NCBI GenBank assembly: GCA_021414245.1 | Contig: JAIOOU010000009.1 | Coordinates: 1 to 63,079 of the forward strand | Source of the DNA: Chloroflexota bacterium | GTDB lineage: Bacteria; Chloroflexota; Anaerolineae; Anaerolineales; Villigracilaceae | Reading direction: 5' to 3' | DNA: 63,079 bases | Shown: piece by piece, positions 18,488-27,198 of the stretch | Layout of the letters: each line of letters starts with the position of its first letter | Position numbering within the stretch: the stretch's first letter is position 1 | Translations under genes and position numbers: made by a program | Notes under the pieces: generated by a model | The model's input: only the letters and a program-made list of their open reading frames with translations | Databases searched by the model: none | What the model was told of the DNA's origin: nothing

Positions 18488-18889
18488 TTACTGGAAGGAG
18501 TTCAGGGCGGTTTTCAGGTCCGTAAATGTTTCAAGGAACATGTCGAACCCCGCAGTTTCGAACGCCACCTTGGATTGTTTCGACAGGTTGAGAATCTTTA
18601 AATAAGGGGACTTGTATTTGCCATCGTTGACGGCCTGCAGTACTTCCTCCTCGCTCAGTTCGGAGTATAGAATGCGCAGCTGGTTGAACATGGCATTCAG
18701 AACCCGCAAGCCGGCACTGCTCATGTAGGGTACATTGGTGAGATCGACCAATAGATGGCGGGCGCCTCCGTCGATCAACTCCCTTGTTTTGGACATGAAT
18801 GGTTCAAATGTGCTCGTATCGATATTCCCGGTTACAGCGATGACAGTGACCGGCACCTGTGCATTTTCAGTTGTAATTTTGATTTCCAT
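18488..18889 (-). CDS. STAS domain protein (anti-sigma factor antagonist type)
   Basis: A 133-residue STAS protein of the SpoIIAA/RsbV kind. VTGNIDTSTFEPF forms the first strands and MSSAGLR (56-62) the switch segment, where Ser58 aligns with the phosphorylated serine of SpoIIAA while the usual preceding Asp is Ser57. The C-terminal part (residues 70-100, EEVLQAVNDGKYKSPYLKILNLSK) is a longer insert than in classic STAS proteins. The ATG at 18889 follows GGAGAG. A paralogue with the same layout lies just upstream at 18938-19336. No anti-sigma kinase or phosphatase is nearby. Confidence 0.88.
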   Translation of the reverse strand: MEIKITTENAQVPVTVIAVTGNIDTSTFEPFMSKTRELIDGGARHLLVDLTNVPYMSSAGLRVLNAMFNQLRILYSELSEEEVLQAVNDGKYKSPYLKILNLSKQSKVAFETAGFDMFLETFTDLKTALNSFQ

Positions 18890-18937
18890 TTTTTCTCTCC
18901 TGTATAAGTTGGATCGCGTGATTAATAAACCCATCCT

Positions 18938-19336
18938 CTAAAATGAGGCGATGGCTTTTTCTTCATTGTCGTGCACTTCAATATAAGTGTCAAATCCGCC
19001 CAGTTCGAAGACCTCCCTGGCTTCTTTGGAGAGATTCACGACTTTGAGGTAGGGGGATTTGTATGCGCCCATATTCATCTTCCTGCGCAGGGTGTCGTCA
19101 TCAACATCCTTGTGCAGAGTCCGCAATTGGTTGAAAATATGATGCAATGCCCGCAGCCCCGCGCTGCTGATAAAGGGCGCGCCGGCCAGGTCCACGAGAA
19201 TGCGGCCGGCTCCATGGGAGATAAGATGCTCCACTTCGGCCTGAAAAACATGGTGGCTGGATGAATCGATATCCCCGTTGACGCGGACAACGGTGACCGG
19301 GACATCTACGTTTTTAATGGTGGATGTGATTTCCAT
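18938..19336 (-). CDS. STAS domain protein, tandem paralogue
   Basis: A 132-residue STAS protein, clearly a duplicate of the one at 18488-18889: same length, VNGDIDSSSHHVF in strand 1, ISSAGLR (56-62) with Ser58 at the same number, and the same SPYLKVVNLSKEA segment. It begins with an ATG after AGGAAA; an in-frame upstream ATG at 19393 adds only a Pro-rich stub and is unlikely. The two genes lie 48 bases apart and are probably cotranscribed, so they may compete for or heterodimerise on one partner. Confidence 0.87.
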   Translation of the reverse strand: MEITSTIKNVDVPVTVVRVNGDIDSSSHHVFQAEVEHLISHGAGRILVDLAGAPFISSAGLRALHHIFNQLRTLHKDVDDDTLRRKMNMGAYKSPYLKVVNLSKEAREVFELGGFDTYIEVHDNEEKAIASF

Positions 19337-19399
19337 TTTGTTTTCCTGGGCAGGTTCTGGCTGGAGTATAGGGGATGGTGGGATAAATTTCAAGGCGGG

Positions 19400-20290
19400 T
19401 CAGGCGTTTGGAGGTTCCTTTTGAGCCTGGGCATGCGATTGATTCACAATATAGATGCCGGTCAGTGCGATCGCGCCTCCGATCCATTGCGTGGTGTTGG
19501 GAATCTCGCCCAGCAGAGGAATGGCGAGGATGGTCGTAAGGATGGGCTGGCCGATCAGGGTGGGGGAGACAATGGATGCGGGCAAATGTCCAAGCGCATA
19601 GGTGATTGCCAGGTAGCCGATCATTTGCGAGATAATGGCGGTGACGAAAAAGATGATCCAGGTCTGCGTGGAATAATGGGTGAGTTGATTTCCCAAAACC
19701 AGATTCATGGCCAGCATTCCAATCGTCGCACTGACTCCCACGATCCAGGTATAACGAAGAGGGTCGATATATTTTCTTCCGCGCTGGGTGATCAACTGGT
19801 AGGAGGCGTAAAAGACTGCGGCGGTGCTTGCCATCAGGTCACCGAGGCCGATGGCGGGATGGCGCAAAAAGTCACTGCCCATGACCAGGACTGCGCCGGC
19901 CAGAGCCAGGATGAGTCCGGCCCAGAAAATGCCGCCCAGCTTTTCGCGGAAGATAAAGAGCGCGAATAGCGCGACCCACAGGGGGGAGGTATTGCCGAGC
20001 AGGGTTGCATTGGCGGCAGTGGTGTATTTCAAGGATGAATTCCAGAATGCAAAATCGAAGGCCGTGAAGATACCCGCCAGTGCGGGAAAGACCAGATATT
20101 TTTTTTGAATCAGCTCAAGTTTATTTTGCTGCCGCAGGAAGAGCGGCGTAAGCAGGATGGTGGAGATCAGCAGCCGGTAAAATCCAGTCACGGGGCCGGG
20201 AGCGTCCGCCCAACGCACGAACATGGCCGAAAGGCTCAGTGCGGTAATCCCGACCACGAGCATAAGATAAGGAAATAGTTTATTCTGCAT
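19400..20290 (-). CDS. EamA/DMT family transporter
   Basis: A 296-residue inner-membrane protein with ten predicted helices in two EamA repeats. SLSAMFVRWADAPGPVTGFYRLL at the start of repeat 1 and SLKYTTAANATLLGNTSPLWVALF at the end of repeat 1 are hallmark DMT segments; YALGHLPASIVSPTLIGQPI matches them in repeat 2. Members export amino acids or other metabolites. It is the last gene of a long minus-strand run, 36 bases after the HAD gene. Substrate unknown. Confidence 0.9.
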   Translation of the reverse strand: MQNKLFPYLMLVVGITALSLSAMFVRWADAPGPVTGFYRLLISTILLTPLFLRQQNKLELIQKKYLVFPALAGIFTAFDFAFWNSSLKYTTAANATLLGNTSPLWVALFALFIFREKLGGIFWAGLILALAGAVLVMGSDFLRHPAIGLGDLMASTAAVFYASYQLITQRGRKYIDPLRYTWIVGVSATIGMLAMNLVLGNQLTHYSTQTWIIFFVTAIISQMIGYLAITYALGHLPASIVSPTLIGQPILTTILAIPLLGEIPNTTQWIGGAIALTGIYIVNQSHAQAQKEPPNA

Positions 20291-20326
20291 GGGTGAATTG
20301 TAACCGCCATCCGGGTCGAGCGGGGT

Positions 20327-21070
20327 TCATGAACGGGATGCATCGAGTTCTTCGAGGATGGGGAACAGCTCGTTCAGACCACTCAGGCTGAAGTCCGGCT
20401 GGATGCGCCGCTTTTCATCCGCCTTGAATTGGGCGCGGCGTGTGATCCAGACTGTGTGCATGTCCAGATTTTTGGCGCCTTGAATATCCGCCTGCAGACT
20501 GTCGCCGACCATGATCGCATCGCGCGGCGAAATACTCCATTGTGCTAGGGCAATCTCAAAAGCGCGCGGGTGGGGTTTGCGATAATAACAGGCTGCCGAG
20601 GTCAGCACAAAATCAAAGAACGGCCGGATGCCAAAACTCTGGACGAGTTCCTGAACATCCTGGTCGTCACCCGCGTTTGAAATAATGCCCAGATGATATT
20701 CCATCGACCTTAATTTTTGCAGGGTCCCCAGGGTATCCTCTTCAAGGATCCAATTGCCTTGGGTGATGGAATACATCGCGTCCAGCGCGGACCGGAGAAT
20801 GGATTCACTGACCTCGGCATAGCCCTGTTCTTCAAGAAGTTCCCGCAGGACAAAATGATAGGTGGTTTCGTAATAGTCCTTGTCGCGCTGGTCATAATAT
20901 TGATGCAGGCGCATACGGAAAACCGCGGTATCCAGGTGAATGTGATGTTCAAGCAATTTCCCGCTCAGGGCCAGGTCTGCATGCGAAAAGATGTCCGTCC
21001 AGTTTTCGCGGGAATGCATGAGCGTGCCGCCCAGGTCGAACAGAATATGGCGAATTGGGGAAGCGGTCAT
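20327..21070 (-). CDS. HAD family hydrolase
   Basis: A 247-residue HAD subfamily IA protein with a helical cap. Motif I is FDLGGTLMH (nucleophile Asp12), where the second Asp of DxD is Gly14; motif II GIISNAGDD; motif III Lys in RKPHPRAFE; motif IV IMVGDSLQADIQGA. The missing second Asp removes the usual acid/base residue, as in the many DLGG-type members, so phosphatase activity may be weak or different. It lies 54 bases downstream of the TPR membrane protein in the same run. Confidence 0.85.
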   Translation of the reverse strand: MTASPIRHILFDLGGTLMHSRENWTDIFSHADLALSGKLLEHHIHLDTAVFRMRLHQYYDQRDKDYYETTYHFVLRELLEEQGYAEVSESILRSALDAMYSITQGNWILEEDTLGTLQKLRSMEYHLGIISNAGDDQDVQELVQSFGIRPFFDFVLTSAACYYRKPHPRAFEIALAQWSISPRDAIMVGDSLQADIQGAKNLDMHTVWITRRAQFKADEKRRIQPDFSLSGLNELFPILEELDASRS

Positions 21071-21124
21071 CGCCCCTTGTATACCCCGACAATCCTTTCC
21101 GGTAAAGAGGACTTTGGTTGGATG

Positions 21125-22822
21125 CTACTCCTCCCGGATGATGAATTGGCCCATTTGAACAAGACTGGAATCGGCGTATAACTCCACGGTATATTCTCCC
21201 GGCGTAAGGATGAATACGTTTGTGTAGTTGTAACCGAAGGTCCGATACCAGATGGTGCCGGAACCGATGTTGTCGGTCTGGATGACCCGCAGTGACTGAT
21301 CCTCCCGGCCGTTGACATAGACCTTCCAAATGATCTGTTTTGGTGCCGGGCCGTCATAGGTATATTCCACAGTCACAGATTCGGTCCCATAGGCGAAGCT
21401 GTTGTCGGGCGCGATGTCGAAACCAATGACCAGGCCCTGTTCGTCCCTGTCCGTGATCTGGCCAAAATTGAAAGGCTGGACCTGCAGGGCTGTCTGGTTT
21501 GCCGGCAAATGACCTGTATATTCAAGGGCGACCGTGGTCTCCTTTAATCGCTTCATTTGATTGAAGGCGAAATCACGAAGGGCGGCATGGTCACCGGAAA
21601 TGAGGTTTGCGGAAGGCGCCTCGGTCCATGACTTGGGATTGTTGTCCAGTTGATCGACCAGGTTTTGCAGGTCGATAGCGCCTGCATCCATGTAGTACCA
21701 GAGGGAGGCGGAAGGTTCGAGATTGTTTTGGTGAGCTTCGTTCACCTGCCGTTCGGCCTCCTGTATAAGCAGGTCGTACTGCTGTTGTGCGTTAGGCAGA
21801 TCTCCCATGGCAAGATAACTGATGGCTTCATTCATACGCACACCGACAACGCCGGGATCCAGGCTCAGAACCCTTTCGTCGGCTTGGATGCCCTGCGAAT
21901 ATTGGCCGGAAAGATAATAAACCCAGCCCAGATTCCAATTCGTGGTGGTGTCTTCCAGCCCCGCGTTTCGTGCAGATTCAAAATCCGCGATGGCAGTGGC
22001 GAGATCGCCCTTGTAATAATATGCAAAACCACGCTCATAGTAGGCCTTGCCATAGTCATATTTCTCCGTGATCGCGGTATTGAATTTGGAAATGGCTTCG
22101 TCGTATTTTCCTTGATAGGCCAGTCCAACGCCTTCTGAATATGCGTTGATCGCAGGGTTGTTCACTTCCGGTCGCACAAAAAGCTCGAGCATGGACCAGC
22201 TGAGCCAGAGCATGCAAAACCCGACAATCCCGGAGCCGATGATGACGAATAGCCAGCGCACTTTGCCTTTCAGCGCCATGGACAAACCGTAAAGAGAAAG
22301 GGCCACCGTCAGCAGGGTAATCTGGACTACTAGGGCATCGGCGGTATTGTCGGTGGCGGTGCCGAGTTCCGCCTCTGCGATATAGATTTCGGACAGACGG
22401 GTGGACTCCACAAGGTACAAGTCCGCTTCGTATTTGCTGGAATCAGGCCACCCGACGTTGGTATCGAAATATTTAGGGCCGAGAATATCGTTAATGGCCG
22501 CGATACGCTGCTGCAGTTTGGTGTAGCGTTCCACGGCAGCGCTGTCACCGGATTGTTCAGCGGCGGTAATCTGCCAGCCAAGTTCCTTCCAGGTCTGGAA
22601 GGCGCCCTGCCATTCATAACTGTACTGGATGGTGCCGTTCAACTCTGTTTTCGTGGAAGCGATCGCATTTTCCTGTGCGCGCCGGCGCGCCTGGTCGGAT
22701 AGATTGGCGGCGTAGTTTTGGAAATAAACGGTAATGGCCACCCAGATCGCCACAGAGGCGATCAGCACAGTTACCATTTTTTCAAATTTTTCCTCGTTTC
22801 GGCTTTCCACTCTTTGGCTCAT
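21125..22822 (-). CDS. Membrane protein with TPR repeats, unknown function
   Basis: A 565-residue protein I cannot name. It has a first membrane helix (about 16-35), a loop domain of about 130 residues, two further helices (about 170-225), then TPR units (about 228-400; AYQGKYDEAISKFNTAI, AYYYKGDLATAIADFESA, YYLSGQYSQGIQADERVL) and a beta-rich C-terminal domain (about 430-565). Its start overlaps the stop of the gene at 22819-23454 by four bases (ATGA), so the two are made together. The partner has the same helix, loop, helix-pair plan. It may form a membrane scaffold or sensor. No close family is recognised. Confidence 0.75.
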   Translation of the reverse strand: MSQRVESRNEEKFEKMVTVLIASVAIWVAITVYFQNYAANLSDQARRRAQENAIASTKTELNGTIQYSYEWQGAFQTWKELGWQITAAEQSGDSAAVERYTKLQQRIAAINDILGPKYFDTNVGWPDSSKYEADLYLVESTRLSEIYIAEAELGTATDNTADALVVQITLLTVALSLYGLSMALKGKVRWLFVIIGSGIVGFCMLWLSWSMLELFVRPEVNNPAINAYSEGVGLAYQGKYDEAISKFNTAITEKYDYGKAYYERGFAYYYKGDLATAIADFESARNAGLEDTTTNWNLGWVYYLSGQYSQGIQADERVLSLDPGVVGVRMNEAISYLAMGDLPNAQQQYDLLIQEAERQVNEAHQNNLEPSASLWYYMDAGAIDLQNLVDQLDNNPKSWTEAPSANLISGDHAALRDFAFNQMKRLKETTVALEYTGHLPANQTALQVQPFNFGQITDRDEQGLVIGFDIAPDNSFAYGTESVTVEYTYDGPAPKQIIWKVYVNGREDQSLRVIQTDNIGSGTIWYRTFGYNYTNVFILTPGEYTVELYADSSLVQMGQFIIREE

Positions 22823-23454
22823 ACGACGTACCTCGCGATTAACATGCCAAGGATGCCGGCAATTCCGAGCATGATTCCAAGAGCCGCCCAGACGTACTTG
22901 ATTTTCCTGTCTGTTACCTGCGCAAGCGTGAGAAACCAGAATGATATGGCAAACACGATCATATCCGCGGTTAGGGATGACGAACGTCTGCGCTGGTGAT
23001 CGGATTCTTCAAAATAAGGGGCGGGATTTAAATCCGCATTTTGGGCATCCTCCGCGAGAGCCTCGTCCAATTCGCGTTGAATGTCATAAGTGCCATCGGG
23101 GGAAATGTAGCGGGGTTCGAAAAAGATCGAGCTGATCCCGCTGGCGATTCCCCAGACTTCGCGCTGGATCGTGCCGTTTGCAATGGAAGCCTTTTCATCC
23201 GCATTCGGATCGTACATCAGGTTTCCCAATTCAAGGTAACGCGAGTAATCCGAAAAGGCCCGGTAATGCTGATATGCATAAATGTGATTAATACTTTCCG
23301 CTTTTTGAGCCCGGATGGCCGTTTCCAGGCCGGTGAAATCCCCGTCGCCGGCATTCGATGACGCGACGGTGGCCATACAGGCCGCCATGGCCCCCAACAC
23401 GGTCACGACCGCCACGATCACGGCCATCGTGGATTTGAAGCGCTCGTTTTGCAT
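22819..23454 (-). CDS. Membrane protein, unknown, coupled with the TPR protein
   Basis: A 211-residue protein with one N-terminal membrane helix (about 9-30), a loop domain of about 115 residues rich in Tyr, Asp and Glu (AYQHYRAFSDYSRYLELG), and two C-terminal helices (about 158-178 and 187-208). Its plan matches the N-terminal third of the TPR protein that follows with a four-base overlap, so the two may be diverged copies of one membrane module. No family recognised and no catalytic motif seen. Confidence 0.7.
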   Translation of the reverse strand: MQNERFKSTMAVIVAVVTVLGAMAACMATVASSNAGDGDFTGLETAIRAQKAESINHIYAYQHYRAFSDYSRYLELGNLMYDPNADEKASIANGTIQREVWGIASGISSIFFEPRYISPDGTYDIQRELDEALAEDAQNADLNPAPYFEESDHQRRRSSSLTADMIVFAISFWFLTLAQVTDRKIKYVWAALGIMLGIAGILGMLIARYVV

Positions 23455-23480
23455 CTCATCCTCCTGTGAGAAAATTACAA

Positions 23481-24374
23481 TTAAGGCTTTGTTCTTTTCA
23501 TTGTATAAAGATAAATCAAAGCGGCACCGACTGCCAGCGTAGGCAGGACAATCAGTCCTGCTTCAGGCCCGAAAGCACCGCCAGTCCATATTTCCGGACC
23601 TGCGATGTTGTGGCGGACCAGTCGATAGATATCCAGGCCTGAAACGGGAAACCCGAAGATCACGCCCTCAAAGAAGTTCCAGCCGATGTGTAATCCGATC
23701 GATAGCCAAAGCTGGCCGGTGCGGATATACCCGTAGGCGAGAAAAATGCCAGCGAACAGGATCCCAACCGCACTGACCCAGGTGGCATTGGGGTTGCCAA
23801 GGTGGGCGAGACCAAAAACACTGGATGAGATCAGCACTCCCCAGAACAGATTGGTCCCGCTGGCGATGGTTTGCAGATGGTAGCCGCGGGAGAGCAGTTC
23901 CTCATTATAGCCAACGAAAATAAAAATTATAAAGAAACCGAGGACGCCGCCCAGCACATTCGCGAGGGATTCCGTTTGCCAGGCAAAACTTTCGAAGGTA
24001 AGCCAGCCCGCTGCAACTTCAATCAGGTAGATCAGCCCCATCATAATGAAGGTGATCGCAATGCCCATAAGAAGGTCAGTCAACGCCTGTCTGTTGACCT
24101 GGAAGCCGAGGCTTGTGAAAGTGCGCTTATCGAGCCACCTGCGGGCGATAAAGATCGAAGCCGTGAAAATAATCAGTTCGATGACCTGGCTGAATAAGAA
24201 TCCATCGCCACTGACCGGAATCAATCCGGCCAAAAGGGAAACCGGTATCGATAGCAGGATCAGGAAAAGGGTCTGCAGGAGCAGCCGCCAGCCGGCCCGT
24301 AATCTCGGCTCATCGGAGGAAATAAAGATATTTGAAATAATGCTGCGCTTCGGTGCGGGCTGAATGTTGGTCAT
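23481..24374 (-). CDS. CPBP family intramembrane metalloprotease
   Basis: A 297-residue membrane protein with about eight helices. It has the CPBP (CAAX protease and bacteriocin-processing) motifs: EELLSRG (EExxxR), FGLAHLGN with the second motif His, and HIGWNFFEG with the third motif His and Asn. Members cleave membrane-embedded peptides or act in bacteriocin immunity. It starts one base after the CoA-transferase beta stop and is the last gene of that cluster. Target unknown. Confidence 0.88.
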   Translation of the reverse strand: MTNIQPAPKRSIISNIFISSDEPRLRAGWRLLLQTLFLILLSIPVSLLAGLIPVSGDGFLFSQVIELIIFTASIFIARRWLDKRTFTSLGFQVNRQALTDLLMGIAITFIMMGLIYLIEVAAGWLTFESFAWQTESLANVLGGVLGFFIIFIFVGYNEELLSRGYHLQTIASGTNLFWGVLISSSVFGLAHLGNPNATWVSAVGILFAGIFLAYGYIRTGQLWLSIGLHIGWNFFEGVIFGFPVSGLDIYRLVRHNIAGPEIWTGGAFGPEAGLIVLPTLAVGAALIYLYTMKRTKP

Positions 24375-24375
24375 C

Positions 24376-25152
24376 TTACGCCGCCCCTTTTAGGTAGATT
24401 CCGGTTGGATCAAGTTCCCTGCGCAGGATGTTTAATTCCTTTTGGGTGATCGGTTCAGTCACTTTTACGTGAGGCGCAGATCTCAGGTCCCAGCCCGTAT
24501 TGGCTTTCGCCTCCTCGATCGTTTTTCCGGGATGCAGGGCGGTCAGGATCATTTCACCGGTTTGATCGGGTTCCAGCATGCCGATGTCCGTGACTACACC
24601 GACCATGCCGCCGCCGCGCAGGCCTGCATTCTCACGGTCCCCTTTGCCGCCGATGAATCCGGCGGAGGTCATGAATTCCACTTTTTCTGGGAAGCGCCGT
24701 TTTTGGTGCGGGGTCATGATGTAACAGCGGTTGGCCCAGGCGGCGATCTCCTGCGATCCGCCCGAACCGGGCAGACGCACCTTGGGATGATCATACGGAC
24801 CGATGACAGTGGCGTTGATATTGCCAAATTTATCGATCTGGGCCCCGCCCATGAAACCCACATCCACGTTGCCGCGCTGCAGGTAGTTCGCAAAAATGTC
24901 GTACATGCTGACGACCGAAAGCGAACCGCTGACCAGGGTCGGGTCACCGATGGAGAGGGGCAGGCGTTCGGGTTCCGCGCCGATTACACCGGCTTCATAG
25001 ATCATGACCAGATTTGGTGCATGTGTGCGTTTGGCGAGGTTGCAGGCAAGGTTGGGCTGGCCCACGCCGACAAAGACAACATCTCCGTCTTTGAGTAACC
25101 GTGCGGCGTTGACGATCATCAGTTCGGCAGATGAATAAGGAATTGCTGTCAT
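24376..25152 (-). CDS. CoA-transferase subunit beta (family I)
   Basis: A 258-residue subunit of the glutaconate-CoA-transferase / IpdB type. Hallmarks are VFVGVGQPNLACNLA, YEAGVIGAEPERLPLSIGDP, GFMGGAQIDKFGNINATVIG and KVRLPGSGGSQEIA. Together with the alpha subunit at 25988-26890 it should form a heteromeric enzyme that either moves CoA between acids or, as in IpdAB, opens a ring on a CoA thioester. Its start overlaps the alpha/beta hydrolase stop by four bases. Substrate not deducible; no ring-degradation genes adjoin. Confidence 0.88.
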   Translation of the reverse strand: MTAIPYSSAELMIVNAARLLKDGDVVFVGVGQPNLACNLAKRTHAPNLVMIYEAGVIGAEPERLPLSIGDPTLVSGSLSVVSMYDIFANYLQRGNVDVGFMGGAQIDKFGNINATVIGPYDHPKVRLPGSGGSQEIAAWANRCYIMTPHQKRRFPEKVEFMTSAGFIGGKGDRENAGLRGGGMVGVVTDIGMLEPDQTGEMILTALHPGKTIEEAKANTGWDLRSAPHVKVTEPITQKELNILRRELDPTGIYLKGAA

Positions 25153-25988
25153 AAGGTCTCCTTCAAAAACGATTGCATACTATTGAATACTTCCTGCGGT
25201 CTCTCGAGGGGCAGAATGTGTGTGGACCTTTCGAGAGTTTCGATCCTGATCATCGGATTCCTTTTCCTGACTAATCGGGCTGCTTTTTCGAGAAAGGTAT
25301 CCGTCTCGGCACCGCGGATGATCAGGGTCGGCACCTGTAATTTCGACAGACCGTTCCATAGATCCAGATCCCGCAAACCGGTCAGATAAACATGCGATTC
25401 CCATTCGGGTGAATAGACAAGTCTGTAGCTTCCGTCAGGTTCCAGGCGGGTGATGCCGTCGATGTAGGAGCGCAAACTTTCATCACTCATATACTTAAAT
25501 ACCTCACGTGAACGATAGCCGCGAAAGACCATCTCCAAATCATCGAAGGTGCGTCTGCGCCTTAGCGCACCCGCGATCTTGGGATGAAATTTGTTTCCCA
25601 AACCGAGTGCGCGTACGATGTTCCACATGACCAAAAAGGATGGCACGAAGAGCACCGGGTCAAGCAGAATCAGCGCGCGAAACTTGTCGGGATCCCGCAG
25701 CGCCGCCCGCAAGGTGACAATGCCTCCGATGGAATGACCCACTCCGATCACTGGACCCGTTTGACGGTCGGAGAGGAAGCGCAGCAAGTCGTCTGAAAAT
25801 TGATGCCAGTCACGGATATCCGATATTTTCGAATCGGGCCATAATGGGCGCAGGGTCATCCCAAAGAGATGATAGCGGTCCTTCAGCAGTGTAAAGAATG
25901 GCTTGTAACAATCAGGCGGATACCCATTGGCATGCAGGAAATGCAGGGATGGGCCGTCTCCGCCAAGGTCAAAATTTGGAATGTCCAC
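25149..25988 (-). CDS. Alpha/beta hydrolase encoded between CoA-transferase subunits
   Basis: A 279-residue alpha/beta hydrolase. HFLHANGYPPDCY is the oxyanion strand, GHSIGG holds nucleophile Ser86, IIRGAETDTF the acid Asp and STHILPLERP the His. The start is a GTG at 25988 whose G is the last base of the TAG stop of the alpha subunit, so translation is coupled; a longer frame starting at 26105 lies inside the alpha gene and is spurious. The 3' end overlaps the beta subunit start by four bases. Its place inside the transferase operon suggests an esterase, lactonase or C-C hydrolase acting on the same pathway. Confidence 0.85.
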   Translation of the reverse strand: MDIPNFDLGGDGPSLHFLHANGYPPDCYKPFFTLLKDRYHLFGMTLRPLWPDSKISDIRDWHQFSDDLLRFLSDRQTGPVIGVGHSIGGIVTLRAALRDPDKFRALILLDPVLFVPSFLVMWNIVRALGLGNKFHPKIAGALRRRRTFDDLEMVFRGYRSREVFKYMSDESLRSYIDGITRLEPDGSYRLVYSPEWESHVYLTGLRDLDLWNGLSKLQVPTLIIRGAETDTFLEKAARLVRKRNPMIRIETLERSTHILPLERPQEVFNSMQSFLKETL

Positions 25989-26890
25989 TAATATTTTCCG
26001 TAATTGATCTTCTCGCTGTACATGGCTTTTACTTTTAATCGCCTGTGCGTTTTCGCACCCAGCTTTTCCCAATATGCGTCGCGATCCCTGACTCCGTACA
26101 CCCATTCATCGAGGTAGGCTTTGACCGATTCCGGGGATTCGCTGATCTTGTCCCAGGCCAGATAGAATTCATTATCGCGGTCGTAATACCCCTGCGAATA
26201 GGAGGGATGACTGGCGTGGGGAACGAGACACACGGCGTCGACAATATTTGCGGGGATCATGGTGCGGTTCGGGTCGGACCGGATGACTGATTCGTCCACG
26301 ATCTCCTCCGCCGTGAGGATGACTTTTTTCGCCGCAAAGGCGGCTTCCTTTTGTTCGCCGATGATGCCCCATAAATGGGCGTTGCCGTTCCTGTCCGCCC
26401 GCTGCACGTGGACAATGGCCACATCCGGATTTAAAGCCGGCACCACAATGACGTCCTTGCCGCCGTATGGATCGGGGATGCGCTTGATCAGGGGATTGGA
26501 TTGTTCCAAACTGGTTGCGCCGGTTTGATTCATCGGCAGGAAGGGCAGTCCCGCCGCACCCGCCTGCAGACGGGTGATCATTCCAAAGTGGGAATACTCT
26601 TCCCATTCAAGTTCGCCTTTTTCAAGGGCGGCCCGCACAATACGCAGCGAGCCCACGCCGGGATTTCCCATGTAGGAAAAGATGACCTTTTTCGCACAGC
26701 CCGCCGCCACCATCTGGTCATAGATCAGGTCAGGTGTGGCCCGGGCCAGGGTCAGGTTTTTCCGACCCTGGCGGATGATTTCGTGGCCGGCCGCGAAGGG
26801 AATCAAATGGGTGAACCCTGCCGCGTAGACAACATCGCCGTCCTTTACGAATTCGGAAACAGCTTTTTTAAGGGGGATCAATTTGGACAT
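25988..26890 (-). CDS. CoA-transferase subunit alpha (family I)
   Basis: A 300-residue partner of the beta subunit at 24376-25152. KDGDVVYAAGFTHLIPFAAGHEIIRQG at the N-terminus, FSYMGNPGVGS, LPMNQTGATSLEQSNP, DVAIVHVQRADRNGNAHLWG and EEIVDESVIR are the conserved blocks of glutaconate/IpdA-type alpha subunits. The two subunits are split by a hydrolase gene, which is unusual because they are normally adjacent. Its start lies 17 bases after the stop of a small membrane protein. Confidence 0.88.
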   Translation of the reverse strand: MSKLIPLKKAVSEFVKDGDVVYAAGFTHLIPFAAGHEIIRQGRKNLTLARATPDLIYDQMVAAGCAKKVIFSYMGNPGVGSLRIVRAALEKGELEWEEYSHFGMITRLQAGAAGLPFLPMNQTGATSLEQSNPLIKRIPDPYGGKDVIVVPALNPDVAIVHVQRADRNGNAHLWGIIGEQKEAAFAAKKVILTAEEIVDESVIRSDPNRTMIPANIVDAVCLVPHASHPSYSQGYYDRDNEFYLAWDKISESPESVKAYLDEWVYGVRDRDAYWEKLGAKTHRRLKVKAMYSEKINYGKY

Positions 26891-26907
26891 GTATTTTCTT
26901 CTCTCAT

Positions 26908-27168
26908 TTATTTTTTCGATCTGGCGGCGCGCCTGGCTCGCGCTTCTTCACGCATTTTTCGCAGATATTCAAAACGTCCTGCCGGCGGGGGGGGCGGCTT
27001 TCTGCGCCGGAAAACCCAGCCGATGGCCAAAAGCACCACGGCTACAAAAAAATAATCGAAATCCGCCTGATCGGCCAGGTCAGATATCATAAATAGAACA
27101 AAGGCACCCCCGCCCAACACGTAGAAAAAGGTCCCGACGCGAATGATCAAATCATCGTGGTTATCCAT
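26908..27168 (-). CDS. Small two-helix membrane protein
   Basis: An 86-residue protein with two membrane helices (about 8-30 and 36-52), a proline stretch (RRRKPPPPPAGR) and a basic coiled tail (MREEARARRAARSKK) that should face the cytoplasm. The ATG at 27168 is 9 bases after AGGAG; an ATG two codons earlier is only 3 bases away. It lies between tam and the CoA-transferase alpha gene. Function unknown. Confidence 0.65.
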   Translation of the reverse strand: MDNHDDLIIRVGTFFYVLGGGAFVLFMISDLADQADFDYFFVAVVLLAIGWVFRRRKPPPPPAGRFEYLRKMREEARARRAARSKK

Positions 27169-27198
27169 TTGCATGATCTCCTGGCATGTCCACTCCGG

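Noticed and set aside
20327-21070. Loss of the second motif I Asp in the HAD protein as a sign of a broken gene
   Set aside because: DLGG is common in intact HAD families and the other motifs are complete, so it was noted but not treated as damage.
25989-26105. N-terminal extension of the alpha/beta hydrolase
   Set aside because: It lies inside the CoA-transferase alpha gene; the GTG that overlaps the alpha stop fits the fold start.
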